Shown: in pieces, positions 46,401-53,924 of the stretch
How the letters are laid out: every line of letters begins with the position of its first letter
Position numbering within the stretch: position 1 is the stretch's first letter
Origin: UBA4742 sp963773335
GTDB taxonomy: Bacteria; Actinomycetota; Acidimicrobiia; Acidimicrobiales; Acidimicrobilacustridaceae
Direction of reading: 5' to 3'
Length of the DNA: 64,000 nucleotides
Assembly (NCBI GenBank): GCA_963773335.1
Contig: CAVZAT010000004.1
Location: 62,001-126,000, forward strand
Notes under the pieces: generated by a model
Database searches by the model: none
What the model was told of the DNA's origin: nothing
What the model saw: the letters and a program-made list of their open reading frames with translations, nothing else
Translations under genes and position numbers: made by a program

Positions 46401-47853
46401 GCCGCGCTGGACGGGGACCCCACCACCTTCTGGAGCGGGGTGTTCAACCAGGCCACCGGCGCCTGGCTGGACTACGCCTTCCCCGTACCCACCACCGTGT
46501 CGCACCTCGACCTGCAACTGGTGGCCGACGGCCGCCACTCGGTCCCCACCCAGCTGACCATCACCCCCGACGGCGATGCGTCGCGGGCGGTGGTGGTCGA
46601 CATCCCGGCGGTGACCGACCAGGCCAAGGCCAATGCCACGGTGTCGGTGCCGGTGGACCTGCCCCATCCGGTGACCGGCCAGTCGCTGCGGTTCACCGTG
46701 ACCGGCGCCCGGGTGGTCCAGGAGAAGGACTGGTACTCGAACGCCAAGAGCCAGGCGCCGGTGGCCATCGCCGAGCTGGGCATTCCCGGCCAGCGGATGG
46801 CCCCGGCCCCGGTTCGGCTTCGACAGCGGTTGCCGCGACGACCTGATCACCGTGGACGCCAAGCCGGTGGCCGTCCGCGTCACCGGAACCACCGCCGACG
46901 CGGTGGCCCGCAAGGAGCTCACCGTCACCGCCTGCGGTCCGACGCCCATCACGCTGGGCAAGGGAGACCACATCCTGCGCACGGCCACCGGGCGCCAGCT
47001 CGGGATCGACATCGACCAACTGGCCCTGACCTCGGCGCCGGGCGGCGCGGCCCAGCCCCTCCGCACGTTGACCACGGCCAAGGCCGCGGCCGCGCCGGGC
47101 CCGAAGGTGGTGACCGACCACACCGGTCGGGTCAGCTACGACCTCACCGTCCCCAAGGCCACCAAGGCGTTCTGGTTGGCGGTGGACCAGTCCTGGAGCG
47201 TGGGATGGCAGGCCACGGTCAACGGCAAGAAGCTGCCCCCGCCCCAGGTCATCGACGGCTACGGCAACGGGTGGCTCATCGATCCCGCCGTCTACGGCAC
47301 CGGTCCGCTCACCATCCACGTGTCCTGGCAGCCGCAGACCACGGTGTGGGTGGCGCTGGGGCTCAGCGCCCTCGGCGTCCTGGTCTCGTTGGTGCTGGTG
47401 GCCATCGGGAAGGGTCGTCGCCGGGCGCGCCGGGTGGCGCTGGGCGCCGACTTCCCGTCCGAACCGCGGCTGGCCCGGCTGTTCACCGAGCACGCCGGAC
47501 CGATCGGCGTGCGGACCAGCCTGGTGGCCACCGCCGCGTTCGCGGGCTTCGTGGCCCTGAACACGCCCTGGCACGGCTGGTCGGTCCCGGTCCTGGTGGT
47601 CATCGTGGCCGCCACCGTGTTCGGCACCTTCCGGCACCGCCACGGTCGGGCGGTGGCCACGCTGATGGCGGCCGGCTCGCTCGGCCTCGCCGCGCTGTAC
47701 ATCTTCCAGGCCCAGCTACGGCACCCGAACCCCGCCGACTTCCAGTGGGCCGTGCAATTCGACAAGGTCAACGTGCTGGGCCTGCTGGCGCTGTACCTGC
47801 TGCTGGTCGAGGCCGTGCGGGAGCTGGTGATCCGACGTCGCTCAGTCGTCTGA
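43437..47853 (+). CDS. aftD: AftD-like DUF3367 arabinofuranosyltransferase; frame broken near 46810
   Basis: About 1,470 residues. The N-terminal GT-C membrane domain has roughly eleven segments and the acidic loop GEVGADTKTYLYLNPTKVL. A large extracytoplasmic part holds two or more discoidin-like carbohydrate-binding modules (NAMDGDPQSAWRV near 760 and AALDGDPTTFWSG near 990). One last membrane helix lies near the end. Mycobacterial AftD adds arabinofuranose to arabinogalactan and lipoarabinomannan. The frame from the GTG at 43437 changes near 46797-46822 in a CCCCGGCCCCGG run. The +1 frame continues with FDSGCRDDLITVDAKPVAV to the stop at 47853. The 3' end overlaps the convergent arfB by 12 nt. 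Confidence 0.88.
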
Positions 47854-48258
47854 GGGCGGACGTCGGTTCTGCTTGCGCTGCGACTGCGCCCGCTTGGCGT
47901 CGAGCCGGCGCTGGCGCGCCGCCCGTGACGGCCGGGTGGCCCGCCGAGCGCGGGGGACGTGCAGGGCTGCGCCCAGAGCCGCCGCCAGGCGTTGCTGGGC
48001 CAGGACCCGGTTGCGGGCCTGGGAGCGCTCGTCGTCGACCACCACCCGCACCTCCGGACCCACCTTGTCCAGCAGGCGGGCCCGCTGGGATTCGGTCAGC
48101 GACTCCGACGCAGCTACGTCGAAGCGCAGCTCGACCCGGGTGTTGGCCCGGTTGGCATGCTGGCCCCCCGGTCCACCGCTGGGCCCGAAGCGCTCGGTCA
48201 GCTCGTCCAGCGCGATGGCGCAGCCCGGCGCCACCTGCAGGAAGGCCTCCGACGACAC
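47842..48258 (-). CDS. arfB: Alternative ribosome-rescue factor ArfB (peptidyl-tRNA hydrolase domain)
   Basis: A 138-aa class I release-factor-like hydrolase freeing peptides from stalled ribosomes. The catalytic GGQ is in SGGPGGQHANRANTRVEL near residue 30. The C-terminal tail is strongly basic (RRLDAKRAQSQRKQNRR), as needed to enter the empty mRNA channel. The GTG at 48258 is the first sensible start. It is divergent from the hydrolase at 48375 across the tandem repeats. Confidence 0.93.
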   Translation of the reverse strand: MSSEAFLQVAPGCAIALDELTERFGPSGGPGGQHANRANTRVELRFDVAASESLTESQRARLLDKVGPEVRVVVDDERSQARNRVLAQQRLAAALGAALHVPRARRATRPSRAARQRRLDAKRAQSQRKQNRRPPSDD

Positions 48259-48280
48259 GCGGGCATGGTAACGACCCAGC

Positions 48281-48355
48281 GCTCCACGGGGAGCGTCGAA
48301 CAGGTCGAGCTCCACGGGGAGCGTCGAAGGTCGAGCTCCAGGGGAGCGTCGACAG
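48281..48355. repeat. Three tandem imperfect repeats between arfB and a hydrolase gene
   Basis: Units of 28, 26 and 21+ bp: GCTCCACGGGGAGCGTCGA followed by a short variable end, at 48281, 48309 and 48335. The third copy has lost one C. Each unit contains CTCC-ACG-GGGAG, a small hairpin. It lies in a 116-bp divergent intergenic region. Confidence 0.8.
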
Positions 48356-48362
48356 CTCGGGT

Positions 48363-48368
48363 TAGTGT
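48363..48368 (+). promoter_or_regulatory. TANNNT -10 box before the hydrolase at 48375
   Basis: TAGTGT ends 6 nt before the GTG start, right after the tandem repeats. Confidence 0.45.
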
Positions 48369-48374
48369 CACGTC

Positions 48375-49079
48375 GTGACCCCTGATGCCGCCGGCCCGCC
48401 TGTCGTCCTGGTCCACGGGTTCGCCAGCTCCGGGGTGCGCACCTGGGGTGAGAGCGGGTGGCTCGACCTGCTGGCCGACGCCGGCCGCCAGGTGGTGGCG
48501 ATCGATCTCCTTGGTCACGGTGGGTCCGACAAGCCCCACGATCCGCAGGCCTATGCCCAGCTCGAGGAGCTGGCGCTGGCCGAGTTCCCCGACGAGGCGG
48601 TGGATGCCATCGGCTTCTCGTTGGGGGCCCGCACCCTGCTGGTGCTGGCCGCCGCCCACCCGGAGCGCTTTCACCGCCTGGTGCTGGCCGGCGCGGGCGC
48701 CAACCTCCTGCGATCCGATCAGAGCTCGGCGGAGCTGGCCGACCACATCGAGCGGGCCGAGGAGCTGGCCCCCGACGCCTCGCCGGTGGCCCAGTACTTC
48801 CGGGCCCAGGCCCGAGAGCCGGGTAGCGACCCGATCGCTCTGGCCGCCTGCATGCGCCGGACAGCACCTCCCATCACGCCGGAGCTGCTGGCCCGGATCA
48901 CGTGCCCGGTCCTGGTGGTCATCGGCGACCGCGACTTCGCGGGGCCCGGCGAGCCGCTGGCCGAGCTCCTGGCCGACGCCCGGGTGGTGACGCTGCGTGG
49001 AGTCGACCACTTCGCCACGCCCAAGGACTTCGGGTTCCTCGATGCCGGCCTCGACTTCGTCGGGGCCGCACTGGGCTGA
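48375..49079 (+). CDS. Alpha/beta hydrolase (234 aa)
   Basis: Serine-hydrolase fold with VVLVHGFASSGVRTWG near residue 10, IDLLGHGGSDKP near 44 and the nucleophile elbow GFSLGART near 79 (Ser in G-x-S-x-G). VLVVIGDRDF (acid) and GVDHFATP (His) follow near 180 and 215. It is an esterase or lactonase-like enzyme of unknown substrate. Start by GTG with a leaderless-type box. The nucleotidase gene begins 11 nt later. Confidence 0.87.
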   Translation: MTPDAAGPPVVLVHGFASSGVRTWGESGWLDLLADAGRQVVAIDLLGHGGSDKPHDPQAYAQLEELALAEFPDEAVDAIGFSLGARTLLVLAAAHPERFHRLVLAGAGANLLRSDQSSAELADHIERAEELAPDASPVAQYFRAQAREPGSDPIALAACMRRTAPPITPELLARITCPVLVVIGDRDFAGPGEPLAELLADARVVTLRGVDHFATPKDFGFLDAGLDFVGAALG

Positions 49080-49090
49080 AGCGGCGGACC

Positions 49091-49774
49091 GTGGCCGACT
49101 TCGTCCTGGCCGTCGACCTGGACGGGGTGTGCGCCGACCACGCCGCAGCCTTCGCCCGGGTGGTGGCCGAAGCGCGCGGCATCGATCCCGCCTCGCTCGA
49201 TCCCCAGCGCAGCTGGAACTTCCACGAGTGGGGCCTCAGCGACGAGGACTTCGAGGTGTTGCACCGCCGGGCCGTGCTCGAGCACCGGATGTTCCGCGAC
49301 ATGCCGGTGGTGGCCGGCGCGGCGGAGGCGCTGTGGCGGCTCAGCGATGCGGGGGTGTGGATCCGCATCGTCACCCACCGCCTCTACGCCAACTGGGGCC
49401 ACGCCATCGCCGTGGGCGACACCGTGGAGTGGCTGGACCGGGTGGGCATCCCGTACCGGGATCTCTGCTTCCTCGGGGCCAAGCCGGAGGTCGAGGCCGA
49501 CCTCTACGTCGAGGACGCACCCCACAACCTGGCCGAGCTGGTGGCGGCCGGCAACCAGGTCGTGGTGTTCGACCAGCCCTACAACCGCGACGTCGCGGGT
49601 CGGCGGGCCCGCTCCTGGACCGAGGTGGAGGCGGCGGTGGTCGAGCTGCGCCTGGCGCGGGGCCAGGCGGTTCAGGAGGCGCTGGCGCTCCCCCATCCGG
49701 CTGGGGAGCGGTTGCGCAGCCAGATCGGGTCGGGCCGCCGGGCTCAACCCGATCGGCGACCGGCCGATGAGTAG
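49091..49774 (+). CDS. HAD-like 5'-nucleotidase (NT5C-type)
   Basis: A 227-aa HAD phosphatase. Motif I is LAVDLDGVCADH (residues 6-17; both Asp). The cap region has RSWNFHEWGLSDEDFE, motif II is IRIVTHRLY near 92, and motif III/IV is EADLYVEDAPHNL near 139, as in 5'(3')-deoxyribonucleotidases. The C-terminal about 45 residues are a charged extension. It is likely to dephosphorylate nucleotides; specificity is unknown. The GTG at 49091 follows the hydrolase stop closely. Confidence 0.8.
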   Translation: MADFVLAVDLDGVCADHAAAFARVVAEARGIDPASLDPQRSWNFHEWGLSDEDFEVLHRRAVLEHRMFRDMPVVAGAAEALWRLSDAGVWIRIVTHRLYANWGHAIAVGDTVEWLDRVGIPYRDLCFLGAKPEVEADLYVEDAPHNLAELVAAGNQVVVFDQPYNRDVAGRRARSWTEVEAAVVELRLARGQAVQEALALPHPAGERLRSQIGSGRRAQPDRRPADE

Positions 49775-49804
49775 GGCGAGCCGTACTGGGGCTCCGGACC
49801 AGAT

Positions 49805-51490
49805 GTGGGAACGCGCGTGAACCGAACCATCGACCGTGAGCAGGAGCAGGGGAAGCTCCGTGCCGGCGATGTCGGGGCGCGGGCCGGGCGCGACCTGGCC
49901 GTGATCGTGGCCGTGGGGACGCTGGCCGCGACCCTGCTCTGGTACACGGGTGCCTTGGCCGACCTGACCGACTGGGCCGACGACCTGACCGGCCGGGGGC
50001 GCAGCGGGTTGCTGGCCGTGCTGGTCATCCTGCCCATCGGGGCCACCATCTTCGCCGTGCGCCGCTACCGCGACGCCAAAGCCACCCGGGCCACCCTCTA
50101 CCGGCTCTCGTACCACGACGCGCTGACCGGTCTCGCCAACCGCCGCTTCCTGGGCGACGGCTTCGATCAGATGCTGAAGATGACTCGCCGTCGCAACGGC
50201 CGGATCGCGGTGGTGTTCGTCGATCTGGACGGGCTCGAAGAGGTCAACCAGAGCTTCGGCCAGGCCATCGGCGACCAGCTGGTGGTGGCCATGGCCGCTC
50301 GACTCAGCGAGGTCATCGGACCCGAGGACCGGGCCGTGCGCTACGGAGGCGATCAGTTCGTCCTGTTCTGCCCCGACGTGGCCACCACCCAGTCGGCCGA
50401 GCGCATCGCCCGAGCGGTGGTCGACGCGGTCGAGACCCCCTTCCAGATGGGCGAGGCCACGGTGGCGGTCTCGGCCAACATCGGTATGGCCATCACCGAG
50501 GAGCGCTGCTCGCGTCCCGACGAGGTCCTGCGCGACGCCGACGCCGCGCTGCACCAGGCCAAGCAGGCGGGGCGCGGCTGCTACGCCATGTTCGATCGGG
50601 CCATGCGCGACCAGATCACTCCCTCGACCGCCGAGCGCCACCTGCGACGGGCCCTCGATCACGGCGAGCTGCGCCTCTACTACCAACCCATCGTCTCGCT
50701 GTGGACCAAGCGGCTGGTGGGCGTCGAGGCGCTGCTGCGCTGGAACGAGCCCAATCGCGGGGTGGTCGACCACGACGAGTTCATGGACGCCCTGGAGGAC
50801 ACCGGGCTGATCGTGCCCATCGGGGGCTGGATCATCGAGGAGGTGGCCCGCCAGTGCCGGGCCTGGCACGACGCCTTCCCCGACCGTCCCACCCTGACGG
50901 TGAAGATCAACGTGTCCGAGCGCCAGCTGGGCCAGGCCAACTTCGTGGCCCAGGTCCAGAGCGCACTGGACCGGTCCCGCGCCGACCCGGCCTGGATCTA
51001 CCTCGAGATCGCCGAGGGCGTGCTCATGCACGACCCGGCGGCCATCGCCGACGTGCTGGCCGAGGTTCGGGGTCTGGGGGTGAACCTGGCCATCGACCAC
51101 TTCGGCACCGGCTACTCCTCGCTCATCCATCTGCGTCGGCTGCAGCTGGCCATGCTGACCATCGACCGATCGTTCGTGGACGGCCTGGTGGGCTCGCACG
51201 AGGACACCACCATCGTCGAGCACGTCATCGGCATGGCCAAGGCGCTGGGCATGGTCACCGTGGCCGAAGGGGTGGAGGAGGCCGAGCAGGTGGAGCGGCT
51301 GCGCGCGCTCAACTGCGATCTGGCCCAGGGCTGGTACTTCAGCCATCCCCAGCCGCCCTCGGTGATCACCGAGCTGCTGGCCGAGGGGGGTGGCGAGGAG
51401 TGGGAGCCGCCGGAGAAGCCCGCGGACGACTACGCCGCCCCCGTGGTGGTGGTGGACCGCTTCGAGCCGGCTTCCGCGGCAGAGCGGTAG
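49805..51490 (+). CDS. Membrane GGDEF-EAL protein with degenerate active sites
   Basis: A 561-aa protein. Two N-terminal membrane segments (about 31-50 and 73-90) are followed by a GGDEF domain and an EAL domain. The cyclase motif reads RYGGDQF near 181, so the metal-binding Glu is Gln. In the EAL domain, EALLRW near 308, NVSE, LEIAEG, VAEGVE and the Gln of DLAQGW are kept. The DDFGTGYSS motif is DHFGTGYSS and the conserved Lys of LKIDRSF is Thr (LTIDRSF). Both activities may therefore be lost, leaving a c-di-GMP-binding or signalling role. It starts at the GTG at 49805, or the in-frame GTG at 49817, and overlaps the convergent next gene by 61 nt. Confidence 0.9.
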   Translation: MGTRVNRTIDREQEQGKLRAGDVGARAGRDLAVIVAVGTLAATLLWYTGALADLTDWADDLTGRGRSGLLAVLVILPIGATIFAVRRYRDAKATRATLYRLSYHDALTGLANRRFLGDGFDQMLKMTRRRNGRIAVVFVDLDGLEEVNQSFGQAIGDQLVVAMAARLSEVIGPEDRAVRYGGDQFVLFCPDVATTQSAERIARAVVDAVETPFQMGEATVAVSANIGMAITEERCSRPDEVLRDADAALHQAKQAGRGCYAMFDRAMRDQITPSTAERHLRRALDHGELRLYYQPIVSLWTKRLVGVEALLRWNEPNRGVVDHDEFMDALEDTGLIVPIGGWIIEEVARQCRAWHDAFPDRPTLTVKINVSERQLGQANFVAQVQSALDRSRADPAWIYLEIAEGVLMHDPAAIADVLAEVRGLGVNLAIDHFGTGYSSLIHLRRLQLAMLTIDRSFVDGLVGSHEDTTIVEHVIGMAKALGMVTVAEGVEEAEQVERLRALNCDLAQGWYFSHPQPPSVITELLAEGGGEEWEPPEKPADDYAAPVVVVDRFEPASAAER

Positions 51491-52464
51491 AGGGCGTCAG
51501 CCACCTGGTGGGCTCGGGCCGCGGTGGCGAAGTCCGGGCTGGCGGGCACGCCACGGGCCACCGATTCGATGAAGGCCTGGTCGGGATTGCGCACCTCGAG
51601 GCCGAGGCCGTGCAGGGCCAGGGTGAGATCCGTTCCGCCCACCGATCCCACGTCGTCACCCGGCCGTGTCCAGTGCACCGGCCCCCAGACGTCGTCCTCC
51701 AACCAGAAGTGGGCCCGTTCGCAGATGACCTCGACCCGGCGCAGGCTGGGTCGTTCGAGCAGGTCGTGCCACACCGACACCAACGACCCAAGGGCACCCG
51801 AGGAGAACTCCAAGGTGGCCGCGAACACATCCTCGATGCCGGCGAGCTGGTGGAACTCACGCGAGCTGGCCGACACGGCGTCGATCGGACCGAACAGCCA
51901 CTCCAGGATGTCAAGGTCGTGGATCGAGTGCTCGAGCAGGGTGCCCGAGCCGGCTTTGGTGGGGTCGGCCCGCCAGGTCGACCCGTACTGGCCCTGGACG
52001 GGCAGGTACTGGTCGTCGCGGAGCACCACGCTCATCACCCGCCCGTGCTCGGGGCGTTGCACCAGGTGACGCAGGTACAGCAACGCCGGGGAGTCACGCA
52101 GCACCAGGCCGACCTGGTTCACCACCCCGGCCGCCTCCACCGCCGCCACCATGGCCCGGGCCGAGACCAGGTCGACGGCCAGGGGCTTCTCGCAGAACAC
52201 CGGGAGTCCCCGGGCCGCCACCGCCTCGACCAGGCGCGGGTGCTCGGCGGTCCAGGCGCACACGTAGACGGCATCCACCCCGTCGAGCACGTCGTCCTCG
52301 TGCGCCGCCACCGTGGCACCGCTCGCCGCGGCGAAGGCATCTGCCTTGGCCGGATCGGGGTCGTGAACCAGCGCGATCTCGGCGTCCACCCCGGAGGTGT
52401 GGAGCATCTTGCCGTGGTGGTGGGCGATGAACCCGCCCCCCAGGAACCCGACTCGCACGGTCAT
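51430..52464 (-). CDS. Gfo/Idh/MocA family oxidoreductase
   Basis: A 344-aa NAD(P)-dependent dehydrogenase of sugars or related compounds. The Rossmann loop is VGFLGGGFIAHHH (residues 5-17), the conserved Lys is in CEKPLAVD near 92, and HSIHDLDILEWLFG near 178 carries the catalytic His and Asp. The substrate is unknown. The ATG has TAGCAT 6 nt upstream and no ribosome-binding site. Its 3' end overlaps the GGDEF-EAL gene. Confidence 0.92.
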   Translation of the reverse strand: MTVRVGFLGGGFIAHHHGKMLHTSGVDAEIALVHDPDPAKADAFAAASGATVAAHEDDVLDGVDAVYVCAWTAEHPRLVEAVAARGLPVFCEKPLAVDLVSARAMVAAVEAAGVVNQVGLVLRDSPALLYLRHLVQRPEHGRVMSVVLRDDQYLPVQGQYGSTWRADPTKAGSGTLLEHSIHDLDILEWLFGPIDAVSASSREFHQLAGIEDVFAATLEFSSGALGSLVSVWHDLLERPSLRRVEVICERAHFWLEDDVWGPVHWTRPGDDVGSVGGTDLTLALHGLGLEVRNPDQAFIESVARGVPASPDFATAARAHQVADALYRSAAEAGSKRSTTTTGAA

Positions 52465-52470
52465 GCGGGC

Positions 52471-52476
52471 ATGCTA
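52471..52476 (-). promoter_or_regulatory. TANNNT -10 box before the Gfo/Idh gene
   Basis: TAGCAT (minus strand) ends 6 nt before the ATG at 52464. Confidence 0.5.
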
Positions 52477-52487
52477 CGCGTCGGGCG

Positions 52488-53183
52488 TCAGCCCAGATCC
52501 GCTGCGGGAACCGCGGCCACCCGCGCTTGGAAGACGCCCACCGTGTCGGGGATCGAATCGGTGCCGTCGATCTGGGCCTGGGGGCCGTCGGCCTGCAGGA
52601 AGTACAGTCCGAGCAGGAGTCGCCCACGGCGCAGGAGCACCACGACCGCCCGCTCCGGCGGTTGGCCCGCGGCGGGGGCCTCCACCGACAGCGCGACCCG
52701 GTCCATCCCGGTCGGGCGTACCGGTCCCAGGCCGCCTTGGGTGCGGATTCGCCAGGGCTTCGGGCAGTGCGACGAGGCACCGCGCATCTCGGCCATGGCC
52801 TCGGCTGCGCCGGCCTGGTCTCGGTAGAGCACCGCTTCGGTGCTCATCACCGGATCGCCGGTCGAATCGCTCACCGCCACCTGGTGTCGGGCCTGGCGCC
52901 GGGCCTCGCTGGCGAAGTGGTGCGAGCACAGGTCGAGGGTGGGCTGGCTCAGCTGGTCGCCCTGCTCGATCAGGCGGGCGGTGTAGCCCGGGCCGAGGTC
53001 GTCGGCAGCCACGCCCACCCGGGCCAGCAGAGCCTGGTCGCGGTCGGCTGGCATGGGGTTGGCCGCGGTGGCCACGTCGCCCACCGGCGCCACCGGGTGC
53101 AGGGTGGCCCGTTGCACCACGGCGACGGCGACGGCCAGCAGCGCCAACAGGCCGAGGACCACCACGATGCGCCGAGCCACCAT
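52488..53183 (-). CDS. Secreted or membrane-anchored protein of unknown function
   Basis: A 231-aa protein with an N-terminal hydrophobic helix (IVVVLGLLALLAVAVAVV, residues 6-23) that is either a signal peptide or an anchor. The outer domain is hydrophilic with two Cys (LDLCSHHF near 84 and SSHCPKP near 137) and a final beta-rich part (ERAVVVLLRRGRLLLGLYFL). It looks like the sensor-type lipoprotein or secreted domains common in actinobacteria, but no family is recognised. It is divergent from the TetR gene by 19 bp, so the regulator may control it. Confidence 0.7.
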   Translation of the reverse strand: MVARRIVVVLGLLALLAVAVAVVQRATLHPVAPVGDVATAANPMPADRDQALLARVGVAADDLGPGYTARLIEQGDQLSQPTLDLCSHHFASEARRQARHQVAVSDSTGDPVMSTEAVLYRDQAGAAEAMAEMRGASSHCPKPWRIRTQGGLGPVRPTGMDRVALSVEAPAAGQPPERAVVVLLRRGRLLLGLYFLQADGPQAQIDGTDSIPDTVGVFQARVAAVPAADLG

Positions 53184-53192
53184 GCGATGGGC

Positions 53193-53198
53193 AGACTA
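53193..53198 (-). promoter_or_regulatory. TANNNT -10 box before the secreted protein gene
   Basis: TAGTCT (minus strand) ends 9 nt before the ATG at 53183, inside the 19-bp divergent gap shared with the TetR gene. Confidence 0.4.
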
Positions 53199-53202
53199 GG
53201 GC

Positions 53203-53823
53203 ATGCCCCGGGTGAGCGAGGATCACAAGCAGGCAGTGCGGCGACGCCTCCTGGACGCGGCGATGACCTGTCTGGAGCGGAACGGATTCCAGGACATCAC
53301 CACCCGCGAGCTGCTGGCCGAGGCCCGTCTGTCCACCGGGACCTTCTACAACTACTTCCGGTCCAAGGAGGACCTGTACGCCACCCTGGCCGCCGAGGCG
53401 ATCACCGCCGATGTCGCCCGGGTGATGGCGGACCGGCGGGGCTCGGCGGTGGGCCAGGGGCTGCTGCGCTTCTTGCAGGACTTCCTGTTGGCCAACACCA
53501 CCAGCGCGGCGGCGGTGGCCAGCTTCCGGTCCCGGATGTCGGACCGACCCGAGGCGGCCGAGGCCATCGGCCGGCTGAACCAGTTCGTGATCGCCACGTT
53601 CGCCCCTCTGGTGGCCGAATCGGTGGAGGACGGCTTCCTGCGCGCCGATCTGGATGCCGAGGCCCTGGTGGAGCTGATCGACGTGATGTGGGACGGCATG
53701 GGTCGGCGCAGCGCGGCAGATGCCTTCCAGACCAGCTACGCCCGGGTGGCCCGGGTGCTGGTCCAGCTGCTGCTGGACGGGATCGTCTCCCCGGCCCGGC
53801 GCAGCGAGATCCCGAACGCCTAG
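53203..53823 (+). CDS. TetR/AcrR family transcriptional regulator
   Basis: A 206-aa regulator with a clear N-terminal HTH (LLDAAMTCLERNGFQDITTRELLAEARLSTGTFYNYFRSKEDLY, residues 16-59) and an all-helical ligand domain. It is divergent from the secreted protein gene, with starts 19 bp apart, the usual arrangement for a local repressor. Lon is downstream on the same strand but has its own promoter-like region. Confidence 0.9.
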   Translation: MPRVSEDHKQAVRRRLLDAAMTCLERNGFQDITTRELLAEARLSTGTFYNYFRSKEDLYATLAAEAITADVARVMADRRGSAVGQGLLRFLQDFLLANTTSAAAVASFRSRMSDRPEAAEAIGRLNQFVIATFAPLVAESVEDGFLRADLDAEALVELIDVMWDGMGRRSAADAFQTSYARVARVLVQLLLDGIVSPARRSEIPNA

Positions 53824-53848
53824 TGCGAGACCGGAATACCTGAGCGGA

Positions 53849-53883
53849 TTGGTCTGTTATGGGCTGTAATCTTGTAATTCAAG
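53849..53883 (+). promoter_or_regulatory. AT-rich promoter/operator region of lon
   Basis: An AT-rich island in GC-rich DNA with TAATCT (53867-53872) as possible -10 and an inverted repeat CTTG-TAATT-CAAG (53871-53883). The repeat shares CTTG/CAAG ends with the HspR HAIR element but lacks its full arms and spacing, so regulation by HspR is not claimed. Confidence 0.35.
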
Positions 53884-53924
53884 TAGCAAAGCCGTCGGGA
53901 GACGGCGTGAACTCAGGAGCCGAC

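Noticed and set aside
48281..48355. CRISPR array
   Set aside because: Only three imperfect units with spacers of almost no length and no cas genes.
53871..53883. HspR-binding HAIR element before lon
   Set aside because: Only CTTG and CAAG ends match; arms are too short and the spacer is 5 nt instead of the longer one of HAIR.
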